Positions 1 through 9,415 of a stretch of DNA of 64,000 nt are shown here, in pieces. The position numbers and the translations under genes were made by a program. The notes under the pieces are model-generated. The model ran no database searches. It saw only the letters and a list, made by a program, of their open reading frames with translations, and was not told where the DNA came from. Source of the stretch: an uncultured Lachnospiraceae bacterium (GTDB taxonomy: Bacteria > Bacillota > Clostridia > Lachnospirales > Lachnospiraceae); the NCBI GenBank assembly GCA_902794095.1, contig CADBFZ010000006.1, forward strand, positions 1 through 64,000, in the 5' to 3' direction. Numbering within the stretch: the stretch's first letter is position 1; every line of letters starts with the position of its first letter.

Positions 1-650
1 CCGTCACTCATTGCTACAACCGCTTTGGTAATTGCAGGAAGTTCGGTATCCATCTCGGCAAACATCGATGTATAAGTAGGGATAACAACTTCAAGCATTA
101 CGATAACAACAGCAATAGCAACGATGACAACTATGATAGGATAAATCATTGCCTTCTTTATGAGCGCCTGAGTACGGCTGGTTCTCTCAAACTGTCTAGC
201 CATTCTGTCGAATGCTATATCAAGTGAACCCGAAGCCTCACCGGCTGTAACCATGCTAATAAGAAGTGAAGGAAAAATAGTAGGAAACTCAGCCATTGCA
301 CCGGAAAGTGTCATACCGGTCTCAGTGCTTGTCTTAACGCTGAAAATTGCTTCCTGAAGCTTTTTATTTTCAGTGGATTCCCCAAGCATCTGAAGTGAGT
401 CAAGGATGGTAACACCTGCTCTGATCATTGACACAAACTGTCTACAGAAAACCGATAAATCTCTGATTGAAGGTCCTTTGCTCAGATCAAAACTGAGATC
501 TTTGCTGAGAGCATTCTGAGCGCCTAAACTTACAACCGTAAGTCCCTGAGCTTTAACGCTGTCTCTGGCTCTGTCTACGTTGTCCGCTTCCAGAGATCCT
601 TTAATAAGTTTTCCCTCGGAATTTAAAGCCTCATAAGCAAATGTTGACAC
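1..650 (-). CDS. pilC: Type IV pilus / type II secretion inner-membrane platform protein PilC (GspF family), 3' part beyond window
   Basis: Reading the minus strand from a GTG at 648-650 gives an open frame to the window edge (about 216 residues). A strong AGGAGG lies 7-8 bases upstream, which decides the start although no ATG is there. The N-terminus (STFAYEALNSEGK) and the stretch around RDLSVFCRQFVSMIRAG are typical of the GspF/PilC fold, followed by the LLISMVTAGEASG region and a hydrophobic segment (MIYPIIVVIVAIAVVIVM). The family is the polytopic platform on which the PilB ATPase drives pilin assembly. Its usual partner pilB lies 13 kb upstream on the same strand (13882-15585), separated by a glycan gene cassette. 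It has its own promoter at 683-711. The C-terminal half is not visible. Confidence 0.93.
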   Translation of the reverse strand, partial: MSTFAYEALNSEGKLIKGSLEADNVDRARDSVKAQGLTVVSLGAQNALSKDLSFDLSKGPSIRDLSVFCRQFVSMIRAGVTILDSLQMLGESTENKKLQEAIFSVKTSTETGMTLSGAMAEFPTIFPSLLISMVTAGEASGSLDIAFDRMARQFERTSRTQALIKKAMIYPIIVVIVAIAVVIVMLEVVIPTYTSMFAEMDTELPAITKAVVAMSD

Positions 651-682
651 GGAAAATTCCTCCTCTTTCTTAATGCAAGTTT

Positions 683-711
683 ATAATATATTAATATTTT
701 ATAAATTTCAA
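683..711 (-). promoter_or_regulatory. Predicted sigma70-type promoter of pilC
   Basis: On the minus strand TTGAAA (706-711) and TATTAT (683-688) are separated by exactly 17 bases, about 33 bases ahead of the GTG start of pilC. The region is AT-rich, so a chance match is possible, but position and spacing are good. It would let pilC be expressed independently of the glycan cassette upstream. Confidence 0.55.
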
Positions 712-753
712 TTTAATTTCTTTAAAACCTTAAGATTTTCTTAACTTTTTGCT

Positions 754-791
754 AATAGTGCCAATAATCAGCATGATTTTTGTGCACTATT
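754..791. repeat. Inverted repeat between the YfhO fusion gene and pilC
   Basis: AATAGTGC (754-761) pairs with GCACTATT (784-791), and an inner AATCA/TGATT pair closes around a GCA loop, giving a long imperfect hairpin just after the stop of the upstream gene. No T-tract follows on the minus strand, so it is not a classical intrinsic terminator. It may be a processing or mRNA-stabilising hairpin. Confidence 0.35.
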
Positions 792-802
792 CATGTGATA
801 CA

Positions 803-3800
803 TTAAGTCTTACACTGATCAATTGAAGTTTTACATCTAAAGCAAACAATTATAGAAGCAAAAATAACCATAAATAAGCAACTGATTAACGCTCCAAAAG
901 TTAATCCTTGTGGTCTGTAATCAATATGAATAATATTCTCACCCGAATCAAGATGAAGCAACATCAAAGCATCTCTATATTTTTCAGGCGTCACCTTTAC
1001 TCCGTTGACTTTAACTACATATCCGGCTTCACAAGGAAGCGAAACCAAGAGATCTGTATCATGGTCAAATCTACCAGACAAAGTAATACCTTTATCATTT
1101 AGTTCTTCTACTTCAGTTCCATCCACAGAGTTACATATTTCTGTGCAAAGCTCGTGGTCATAATAATAGATATAAAGTTGTCCTGCAGCATAGTACTGAT
1201 CATCTAAAGATATCTCATATGATTGTCCTTCATTCAGATATCCGATTTCTCCTATATACCTATGATGATTATATCCATAAGTACCGATTGCTTCACCATC
1301 TGCATAAAAATATAAGTAAGGTATATAGGCAGGCATATTATCGTCCATACCAGCAGATCCGTCAGTCGTACCAAACGTTCTATAAAGGAAATAATATCCG
1401 CTATGTTCAGGTATAAAATTGATATTTAAAACCTCTCCTGTATCACTCAAGGCATTCACATCAATCGATTTTCCAACAACAGTATAGTCTTGAGTTTTAA
1501 AGACCGAAGTGTCTTCAAAAGAACTTATATCATCAAATATGCTGTTGATATTTTCAAGCGGATTTGCGCTCCAAGATTCACATAATTCAGTCCCATTATC
1601 AAGTGCAATCCCCAGGGGCAAAACATTGGGATTATCATAAAGATGATAAGCACCTTGAGTATATATTTCTTCATAACAATTTGATTTATCAAACCAATAT
1701 GAATAAAACGAACCAATATTTAGAAAATCTGCAACAGGAGGAGTTAATCCGGTCTCCTGAAGAGTACTGTTATATGAATCCAAACCAAGCTTTTGTAAAA
1801 ATTCTATAACAGAACTGTTATAGCTTGAGCTGAAAAGTTGCAGTCCTTCATAGCCATACAAAGCTCCATCAAATACTGAATAGCTGAAGTTTTTTGCAAG
1901 TCTTTCATGTCCATCTTCGTTACTGCTCAAATAAGACAAACCGTTCAGTATCACTTTAGAGTACCTACGATATTCATCCCTATTGGAATAATTATAATCA
2001 TAAAACAAAGAAGAAATCATAAATGATGCATTTAATGTTAATTCAACAAGCGTATATGTAAATGCACCTATTACCAATAGGCGTTTTAAAAAATCAGAAC
2101 ATTTAATAGATATATTCGAAAGAAAGTTAATGCTTCGAATAGAAAAAACAATCAGAACAAACACAAACGTAAAGGAATATCTGCACGAAAAGCCTACCGG
2201 ATCACTAAAGCCATGCCAAAACCGATCAAAAGGTCCAAGAATAAAAGAAATAAAATAAAATGCAATAAGTAATGCTCCTGTGATTCGGGTTTTTAAGGAT
2301 GTATTTTTATCAAACAACCATGCAAAAGACAATAACGCTATAATACTTCCACAAAAAATATAGGGAGATTGATTCGAATCCAACCCATAATATCCCATTG
2401 GAAACATACTTCTAAAAACGTCAAACAGATTATTTTTTATGAATAAATCAGCCGTCTCAATGCTGCCGCTTACAAGTCTGCCGCGAGAAAAATCAATTAA
2501 AGACGGAACAAGAAAAACCGAACAAATGCCCGCGCTTATAACCCCATGTAAAAATAGGGAAACAATTCTCCTGAAAGTGGTTTTAAGCGAAAGCCCCTCT
2601 TCTACACTTCTAAATACAAAGAACAAAAACAAAGCAATCGCATTCATATAAGCAATGTAAAAATTGCTTATAATGCATATTGAAAACACTAAAACAAAAA
2701 GATAGCTTCTTTTACCGGAAATAATGTTTTCTAAAAACATAGCTAAAAGTGGCAGTAGCATAACGCAATCAAACCACATAGGAAGCATGGAATATGCAAA
2801 ATTAAAAGACATCAAAGCATAACAGCATGACAACAAAACAGTAAATATATTTTTATATTCGGATTTAATCCTCGAGTACGCGTAAATGGAAGCAAATAAC
2901 CCGCATAATCCAATTCGAATTAATAAAACGATATATATCAGGTCCGGTAAACTTTCAACATCAGCAAAACAATAAATAAAATCCATTGGAGAATAATAAT
3001 ATGTGAGATCACCCCAAAAATTCCCGCCTAATCCCCCGGACATAGTATGAAGTAATGTATTGTAGCCTTCTCCAAAATTCGATAAATATCCGTACAGAGG
3101 AAGAATTTGGCCCCTAAGATCATATATTAATACTGTGTTTGTTCCGCCAATATAAATACCCTGGTTATAAAAAGCTATAAAAGCAACAATGACAGGAATA
3201 ATAAAAGAAAGAAAATATACCAAAGTTTTATTTGAAATATTATTCCTTTCAGTTATCATGTTGCTTTCAAATGTTTTCGATTCTGAAAACACAATAAAAG
3301 AACTTTCGGCTTCATTTAGTTTTCTCTTTCTTTTTAATATTGATAAATATATAAAAGCAAGAAAAACGCCTATTGAACTTGCAATTATACCCAATACTAA
3401 TCCGGGAGTTCTAAACCGAATGATCAACTCATGATGCCCCGAAGGCACAGAAACACGTATAAGAGAATCCATATATGACTCATATTCTGTTTCAACTCCA
3501 TCAACTGAAATATAGTAACCATCTTGATAAGGCAACAGAAGTAATACTTCTCCCGCACTTTCACAATCATACTCAGCACTAATTCCTCTTGAAGAATAGT
3601 TTACAGAAGAAAGTTTTCTTCCATTCAATTCTTCCATCGATGCATAATATGAATCATCATCAAAGTAATAAAAATAAGCTTCAGATATATCAGAAGAGGT
3701 TTTAAGCGTAAAAGTAAGATTATTTCCATCGCTTAAACCAAGATCTATCAGATATCTGTCACCAACATTTTTGTACGTAGCGATAAGGCGATCGCCAAGA

Positions 3801-5719
3801 TAAATCTCATCATCGCAGAGGAGTTCAGAAGAAGCATAATAATCCGCTGGTGAAACATATAGATACAGATGTCTGCCCTCTATGGGGTGAATCGTATAAG
3901 ATTTAATAATATAACCGCTCTCATCAATAAATGTCTCGAGTTTAGAATAATCATTGCAATCAACAAATACATCGTCTCTTCCTGTAAGCGAAAAGCAAAA
4001 AGAATTAAGATTTTCAAATGCATTATATGACAAAGGGATACAATCTGAACTCGAATCATATATAACCCCGCCAAGTCCTAACGAATACGGATTAACGAAA
4101 ATTCCGGATTCAGATTCATGATTAAAATAATCTACATAATATGGAATTTCGGAGTCATTAAAATGCAAATAATAGTATTCAACGTTTAGTAAAGAAGCCG
4201 ACAAAGGGCAAAGGCCTTGATCTCTGATCACGTTATATACGACATTCAATCCCATACCCCTAAGAAATTCAGCAATCCCCAAGTTATAGGAAGAAGAAAA
4301 ATAATCAATAGACGGAATTCCATACAGCAAACCATCATTAAAGTTAAAATCCACATCCACAGATGTATTTGCAGAAAATATGGTTGTATTTTCTTTCAAA
4401 AACTCACTCTGAAGATAATAATAGTCGTAATAGAAACGTTCAACATAACCACCTGTTTCGTTATCAGAATTAAGAGATGAAAAAGTGAACGCAGCATTAT
4501 ATGTCATATCAAAAAGCACAATTGCACAGATAATAATGTAAGCAATTGTTTTTCTTGTATCTTCAATGTATTTGGATATAAAAGCAGGAATGCTTTCAAG
4601 TGCTACAGAAATCAAGAAAAAGCAAATAATAAATGAATATCTGGCGGGATAACAATCAGGAATTCTAAATCCATGAAAAATTACATCTATCCTGTCCCAG
4701 CACAAAGCGATAACAAATAAAGTGCAAACGCTTAATGCGATTACCTTTTTACGTATATGGATTTCTTTTAAGAAAAAATAAACAACAAAGAAAAAAAGAA
4801 TTACTAATCCGCAATAGATTGGAGGTGCATCATTTGCTATCAAGCCTCCGTAAGAACGAGGTAACAGCTGACGAAGTATAGAAAAAGGAGTTCTAATAAT
4901 ACCGTGTAGTTCTTTGCTGTTTTCAGAGAATTTACCATTGCTCAGATCCAATAAAACCGGAATCAAAACAAAACAAGATATAATCAACGACAATATTCCC
5001 GAAATCAAAAAGTGAAATCCTATACGAGCAGAATTCTTAATAGAAATTTTATAAGAAACACATACAAAAACATAATGCACGACCACATATAGAATAATCA
5101 TATAGGCCGTATAATAGTTGAATATGATCGAAAGTGATAATGAGAGAATAAAAGGCAAAGGTTTCTTTTTTTCAAACAGCAAGTCAGCGCCAAGCACAAC
5201 AAAAGGGAGCATAATAACGCCATCAATCCACATAAGATTCATGGCATATATCATATTATAGCCTATCAGTGCATAGGTCCAGGAGCCAATAAGCGCTAAT
5301 AACTTATTTTTACATTTAATCCTTCCTTTTAAAACATATATATAAAATGATAAACCGCATAAGGAAATCTTAATCAAAGTAATAAAATATATCGCATCAG
5401 GAAGATTTGCTTTGTCAAAAAACAATACGATAAGTGAAAGAGGACTAGCAAGGTAATATGCCCATGTACCGAAAAAGCTGCCCCCCATACCCGATAAGGT
5501 TTGAAACATTAAAGTGTTATAGCCATTACCAATATTATGTAAATAACCAAAAAAGCTTACATACTGGGCATCCATATCATAAATCAAGAGAGTAACATCA
5601 GATCCAGGATAAATCCCATTACAATAAAACGCTAAAGCCATCGCAATAGCAGGAGCAAGCAAAGAAAAAAAATAAAATAATATAGATGTTACTTTATGAT
5701 TATATAATTTCATCGCCAT
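803..5719 (-). CDS. Double-length YfhO-family membrane protein (two fused YfhO units)
   Basis: This 1638-residue protein is two complete YfhO-like units in one frame. Unit 1 spans roughly residues 1-800 and unit 2 roughly 825-1638. Each begins with a hydrophobic helix, then a G-I-Y-x-G-x-x-x-x-LIYD segment and a conserved loop (SGMGG / SGGLGG), a block of about ten membrane helices, a long extracellular beta-rich region and a final membrane helix before a basic tail. YfhO proteins are GT-C-fold membrane proteins; in Bacillus a member glycosylates lipoteichoic acid using a polyprenyl-phosphate sugar made by a GT2 partner. Family members are normally about 800-900 residues, so the fusion is odd. 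The start ATG (an alternative lies two codons downstream) has only a weak ribosome binding site, 35 bases after the upstream stop, suggesting coupling. AT-rich compared with pilB and pilC. The substrate is unknown. Confidence 0.85.
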   Translation of the reverse strand: MAMKLYNHKVTSILFYFFSLLAPAIAMALAFYCNGIYPGSDVTLLIYDMDAQYVSFFGYLHNIGNGYNTLMFQTLSGMGGSFFGTWAYYLASPLSLIVLFFDKANLPDAIYFITLIKISLCGLSFYIYVLKGRIKCKNKLLALIGSWTYALIGYNMIYAMNLMWIDGVIMLPFVVLGADLLFEKKKPLPFILSLSLSIIFNYYTAYMIILYVVVHYVFVCVSYKISIKNSARIGFHFLISGILSLIISCFVLIPVLLDLSNGKFSENSKELHGIIRTPFSILRQLLPRSYGGLIANDAPPIYCGLVILFFFVVYFFLKEIHIRKKVIALSVCTLFVIALCWDRIDVIFHGFRIPDCYPARYSFIICFFLISVALESIPAFISKYIEDTRKTIAYIIICAIVLFDMTYNAAFTFSSLNSDNETGGYVERFYYDYYYLQSEFLKENTTIFSANTSVDVDFNFNDGLLYGIPSIDYFSSSYNLGIAEFLRGMGLNVVYNVIRDQGLCPLSASLLNVEYYYLHFNDSEIPYYVDYFNHESESGIFVNPYSLGLGGVIYDSSSDCIPLSYNAFENLNSFCFSLTGRDDVFVDCNDYSKLETFIDESGYIIKSYTIHPIEGRHLYLYVSPADYYASSELLCDDEIYLGDRLIATYKNVGDRYLIDLGLSDGNNLTFTLKTSSDISEAYFYYFDDDSYYASMEELNGRKLSSVNYSSRGISAEYDCESAGEVLLLLPYQDGYYISVDGVETEYESYMDSLIRVSVPSGHHELIIRFRTPGLVLGIIASSIGVFLAFIYLSILKRKRKLNEAESSFIVFSESKTFESNMITERNNISNKTLVYFLSFIIPVIVAFIAFYNQGIYIGGTNTVLIYDLRGQILPLYGYLSNFGEGYNTLLHTMSGGLGGNFWGDLTYYYSPMDFIYCFADVESLPDLIYIVLLIRIGLCGLFASIYAYSRIKSEYKNIFTVLLSCCYALMSFNFAYSMLPMWFDCVMLLPLLAMFLENIISGKRSYLFVLVFSICIISNFYIAYMNAIALFLFFVFRSVEEGLSLKTTFRRIVSLFLHGVISAGICSVFLVPSLIDFSRGRLVSGSIETADLFIKNNLFDVFRSMFPMGYYGLDSNQSPYIFCGSIIALLSFAWLFDKNTSLKTRITGALLIAFYFISFILGPFDRFWHGFSDPVGFSCRYSFTFVFVLIVFSIRSINFLSNISIKCSDFLKRLLVIGAFTYTLVELTLNASFMISSLFYDYNYSNRDEYRRYSKVILNGLSYLSSNEDGHERLAKNFSYSVFDGALYGYEGLQLFSSSYNSSVIEFLQKLGLDSYNSTLQETGLTPPVADFLNIGSFYSYWFDKSNCYEEIYTQGAYHLYDNPNVLPLGIALDNGTELCESWSANPLENINSIFDDISSFEDTSVFKTQDYTVVGKSIDVNALSDTGEVLNINFIPEHSGYYFLYRTFGTTDGSAGMDDNMPAYIPYLYFYADGEAIGTYGYNHHRYIGEIGYLNEGQSYEISLDDQYYAAGQLYIYYYDHELCTEICNSVDGTEVEELNDKGITLSGRFDHDTDLLVSLPCEAGYVVKVNGVKVTPEKYRDALMLLHLDSGENIIHIDYRPQGLTFGALISCLFMVIFASIIVCFRCKTSIDQCKT

Positions 5720-5754
5720 TCTACAGTCTGATTAATTCCAATAATTCAAAAGTA

Positions 5755-7527
5755 TTAATTTACAAGTGAAACATAATAAATCGCATAATCACCATAAGAC
5801 GAATAAAAGTCTTCTACTCTGGTTAAAGAATAATTCTTCTTCATATTTAATAACACTTCACCTGCAAATTCTTCAGTATTACCGGGTATAAGTAATCCAT
5901 CTATAAGTGTCGCCCTGCTGGATTCATCCTCGAAGCAATCACTTCTAACAGCAATATAAAAGTCATTATCAGGATATTCTGATATCTCAGTCAAATCATC
6001 AGTATATAAACCAAAATAAAAAGAGTTTACATCTCTAAGAGGAACCATCAAAGAATACAAGCATATTTCTTCCGAGCCGAAGATCATGACATCTTCATTT
6101 TGTGTTAATCGATGCAGAATTTCTTCATCATCATAAGGCTTATTAAAATAAAATGGATTTCCAAACACAAAGTTTTGAACATACAACAAAATAGCTAGGA
6201 ATACAAAAACTGATGTACGGGCAAATAGCCTCTTTCCAGCAGGCACCATATTCCATAATGAGTTAAAACATGAAACAAAGCTTATTATCAAAGGAAACAT
6301 CCCTAACATAAAATATCTTGCAACATAATGCTGAGTTGCAACCGGTGTAATAGCTGTTACAACAAGCATATAAGAAATAGATGTCAAAAGCATTACATAA
6401 TTTATTGGTGAAATATTAGAGATAGTTTTTTTAATAACGCAGAAAATATCTCTGAATATTTTAGATAATTTAGTTCTAATTTTTATAAACCACTTTTCAT
6501 TCCTAAAAAGAAAACCAAAACAAAGAATTATAAAGACTACCAAAAAAATGTAACCACACCAAGTCAATATATTCGCATATGTAAAAGGAATATAAAATCC
6601 CAAACTCTCGCCAAACATATGCATATTTCCATATATCAATCTTGTCCAAAAAGAATACCCGTTATGATTTTCTCTGCCCATCCACAATCCAATTCGGCGA
6701 TAATCAAATGGATATACTAAAACGAATGAGATAAGAGAAAGCAAAACAATTCCACCTATTTTTATCGATTTTATTATTTTTTTTGTTCCAAGTACATAAA
6801 GGCACACATATAAAGTAAGAAAAAATGCAAACACAACAAACAATGGTTGAGTAAACAGACCCAAAAAAACAGATATATACAAAAAAAATCCATATAGTAT
6901 TTTGGATTTAATGCTTAAATCCTGAAGCAAATTTTGCATGCAAAAAATCATCAATAAGCCATAAAAACTTAAAACACCATACATTCTTAAGAATGTGAAT
7001 GCACCAGTACCGGCTATAGATAAAGAAAAAAACAGCATGCATACAAATGCATTAATAAAACTAAACGAACAATCTTTAAGGGTTTTATATGATATACAAA
7101 AAACAAGGATCAACGAGCCTAGGAAAAACACAAAATTAACAGAAAATGGATATGCCCAGGAAAATGTATTCGGAAATAAAGAACAAACAAAATGAACCAT
7201 TATTTCAAAATTAGCAGGGGCTGTGTCCTGTAATTTATTATTTATAACATTTTTAAAATCAAATCTTTCATCTTCTGATACAGTAATAAAATCAAATATT
7301 TCTTTCCCGGAGCTCCACTCGCGTACATGTTTATCATATTCGCGACCATCTACACCTATTTCAGGATATATAAAAAAAGGCAAATCTTTGCTATTAGCAA
7401 ATCCTATACTGTAAAACTCATCAATAAAATGCGAACACCTGATACTATATAAATAAAGCATTCTGGCACTTAGTAACAGAATCGTCACAATTAAAAGAAC
7501 AATTTTTTTATTTGCAATCTTCTTCAT
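5755..7527 (-). CDS. Polytopic GT-C-like glycosyltransferase, copy 2 of a tandem pair
   Basis: 590 residues with an N-terminal helix, then an acidic loop motif HFIDEFYS near residue 34, about 10-11 further hydrophobic helices and a soluble C-terminal domain of about 120 residues. The D-E pair in the first extracytoplasmic loop is what GT-C enzymes (GT39/ArnT/PMT-like) use to bind metal and donor. Such enzymes take sugar from a polyprenyl-phosphate carrier on the outer membrane face. It is a clear paralogue of the neighbour at 7644-9413 over its full length, including PFYFNKPYDDEE and the DFYSSYGDYAIYYV-type end. The start ATG has AAAGGAAG upstream. A promoter is predicted at 7609-7637. No exact family could be named, and the acceptor is unknown. 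Confidence 0.7.
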   Translation of the reverse strand: MKKIANKKIVLLIVTILLLSARMLYLYSIRCSHFIDEFYSIGFANSKDLPFFIYPEIGVDGREYDKHVREWSSGKEIFDFITVSEDERFDFKNVINNKLQDTAPANFEIMVHFVCSLFPNTFSWAYPFSVNFVFFLGSLILVFCISYKTLKDCSFSFINAFVCMLFFSLSIAGTGAFTFLRMYGVLSFYGLLMIFCMQNLLQDLSIKSKILYGFFLYISVFLGLFTQPLFVVFAFFLTLYVCLYVLGTKKIIKSIKIGGIVLLSLISFVLVYPFDYRRIGLWMGRENHNGYSFWTRLIYGNMHMFGESLGFYIPFTYANILTWCGYIFLVVFIILCFGFLFRNEKWFIKIRTKLSKIFRDIFCVIKKTISNISPINYVMLLTSISYMLVVTAITPVATQHYVARYFMLGMFPLIISFVSCFNSLWNMVPAGKRLFARTSVFVFLAILLYVQNFVFGNPFYFNKPYDDEEILHRLTQNEDVMIFGSEEICLYSLMVPLRDVNSFYFGLYTDDLTEISEYPDNDFYIAVRSDCFEDESSRATLIDGLLIPGNTEEFAGEVLLNMKKNYSLTRVEDFYSSYGDYAIYYVSLVN

Positions 7528-7608
7528 AGCAAAATTCTTCCTTTATATTTTTTCTTATACGAAACAAGTAAACATTTATTCAATATTTGCAAGCATTATC
7601 CATATCCG

Positions 7609-7637
7609 TTTATATTTTATAAATATCGGGCAGTCAA
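7609..7637 (-). promoter_or_regulatory. Predicted promoter in front of the second GT-C gene
   Basis: TTGACT (7632-7637, minus strand) and TATAAA (7609-7614) are spaced by 17 bases. The -35 lies immediately after the stop codon of the upstream paralogue, leaving about 80 bases of leader before the ATG at 7527. Good consensus match. Confidence 0.5.
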
Positions 7638-7643
7638 ATTTTA

Positions 7644-9413
7644 TTAGTTTTTTAAAACTCTGTATATTGCATAATCTCCCGCATAAGAATAAAAATCTTC
7701 TACTTTTTCAACAGAAACATCATATGAAACATTCGACAACACCCTATATACAAAGCTCTCTGTGCTGCCTTCAATAGCCAATCCATCAACCAATCCGGCC
7801 CTGCTTTCCTCTTCAGCAAAACAATCCTTTCTTACCATGATGTAAAAATCGTTGTCAGGATAGTCAGTTATATCCTCAACCGTATCTGTGTAAACGCCAA
7901 AATAAAACGAATCAACATCTCTCAAAGGAACCATAAGACAATAAAGTGCAGTTAAAGAATCACCAAATATCATAATATCCGAGCCGGAAGTTAGCTCATG
8001 AAATTTCTCTTCATCGTCGTAAGGTTTATTAAAATAAAAAGGATTTACAAAAACAAAAGCCTGAACCAACAGCAAACCAACAAGAAAAGATATAGAAGCA
8101 ACAAAAGATAATTTTCTAAATTTACCTTTTACTAACCACCAAGCAGAATTAATAAGGCTGACAAAACATATAATCATCGGAAACATTCCAATCATAAAAT
8201 ATCTGGCAACATAATGCTGGGTATTAACCGGAGTTACTGCTGTAACAGTCAACATATAAGCAACAACGGTTAAAAACATAATTATATTTATGGGCATATA
8301 ATTATTCTTGATATCTTTTAAAAATTGCAAGACTCTACCAATATTTGAAATTACAGATTTTTTAAAAGCCTTATACCACTTTTCATTTCTGCTCAAAAAA
8401 CAGATACTCATAATACAAAAGCAAATCATAAAAGCTATGCCTAGCCATACGAGAATATTGGCATAAGTAAAAGGAATATAAAATCCTATAGACTCTCCAA
8501 ACATATGCATATTGGAATATATTAGTCGCGTAAAATAAGAATATCCGGTCACATTATCGTCAGCAAACCAGGAATTCACCCTCTCATATTTGAAAGGATA
8601 AAGAAGTATAAAAGTTATAAGGGATGTTAAAACAACAGACCCGAGTTTTATTGAATTGACAAGTTTTTTTGAAAATAAAAGATAGAGACACACAAACAAA
8701 GTAAGCCAAAATGCGTAAACCACAAACAAAGGATGAGTAAACAATCCCATGAAAACGCTGATAAACAAAACTATATAATATGAAATTCGGCGTTTTTTAG
8801 AATCATCCAGCAGAAGCCTCTGAATCGAAAATAGCATAAGAAGGCCATAAAAACTAAGCACTCCATACATGCGCAGGAAAGTAAAAGCTCCTGAACCTGC
8901 AATTGTAAATGCAAAAAAGACCATGCAAATATAGGCATTTATATAAGCTACCTTGTTATCACGAAGAGTTCTATACGATATAGCAAACACCAATATCAAA
9001 GAACCTATGAAAAAAACAAAATTTACCGAAAAAGGATATGCCCAAGAAAAAGTACCAGGGAAAAATGAACTCACGAAATGAATCATTATTTCAAAATTAG
9101 CCGGTGCGGTATCCTGATATTTATTATCAATTACATTAGCAAAATCAAATTCTTCACCTTCATCAACAGTCAAATAAGATAAAATATCCTGTCCATCAGA
9201 CCACTCATTAAAATGTTTTAAATGCTGAGTTCCATCATCATCTGTTACAGGATACAAAAAAAGAGGTATGCCTTTACTGTTGGCAAAACCCATGCTGTAA
9301 AACTCATCAATAAAATGCGAACATCTGATACTATATAAATAGAGCATTCTGGCACTCAATAATAGTATCGTCACAATTAAAAGAATAGATTTTTTATTGA
9401 TAATCTTCTTCAT
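7644..9413 (-). CDS. Polytopic GT-C-like glycosyltransferase, copy 1 of a tandem pair
   Basis: 589 residues, colinear with its paralogue at 5755-7527: N-terminal helix, HFIDEFYS acidic loop, a conserved QDTAPANFEIM segment, some ten membrane helices and a soluble C-terminal domain. The start is placed at the ATG at 9411-9413, two bases after the TGA of the GT2 gene; a TTG two codons earlier is also in frame. The paralogue starts at the equivalent ATG and the bases upstream of both starts are alike (AAAGGnAGAATTT), which supports this choice and shows the duplication included the ribosome binding site. Its position directly behind a polyprenyl-phosphate-sugar type GT2 gene suggests the GT2 makes the lipid-linked donor used by these enzymes. 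Confidence 0.7.
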   Translation of the reverse strand: MKKIINKKSILLIVTILLLSARMLYLYSIRCSHFIDEFYSMGFANSKGIPLFLYPVTDDDGTQHLKHFNEWSDGQDILSYLTVDEGEEFDFANVIDNKYQDTAPANFEIMIHFVSSFFPGTFSWAYPFSVNFVFFIGSLILVFAISYRTLRDNKVAYINAYICMVFFAFTIAGSGAFTFLRMYGVLSFYGLLMLFSIQRLLLDDSKKRRISYYIVLFISVFMGLFTHPLFVVYAFWLTLFVCLYLLFSKKLVNSIKLGSVVLTSLITFILLYPFKYERVNSWFADDNVTGYSYFTRLIYSNMHMFGESIGFYIPFTYANILVWLGIAFMICFCIMSICFLSRNEKWYKAFKKSVISNIGRVLQFLKDIKNNYMPINIIMFLTVVAYMLTVTAVTPVNTQHYVARYFMIGMFPMIICFVSLINSAWWLVKGKFRKLSFVASISFLVGLLLVQAFVFVNPFYFNKPYDDEEKFHELTSGSDIMIFGDSLTALYCLMVPLRDVDSFYFGVYTDTVEDITDYPDNDFYIMVRKDCFAEEESRAGLVDGLAIEGSTESFVYRVLSNVSYDVSVEKVEDFYSYAGDYAIYRVLKN

Positions 9414-9415
9414 GG

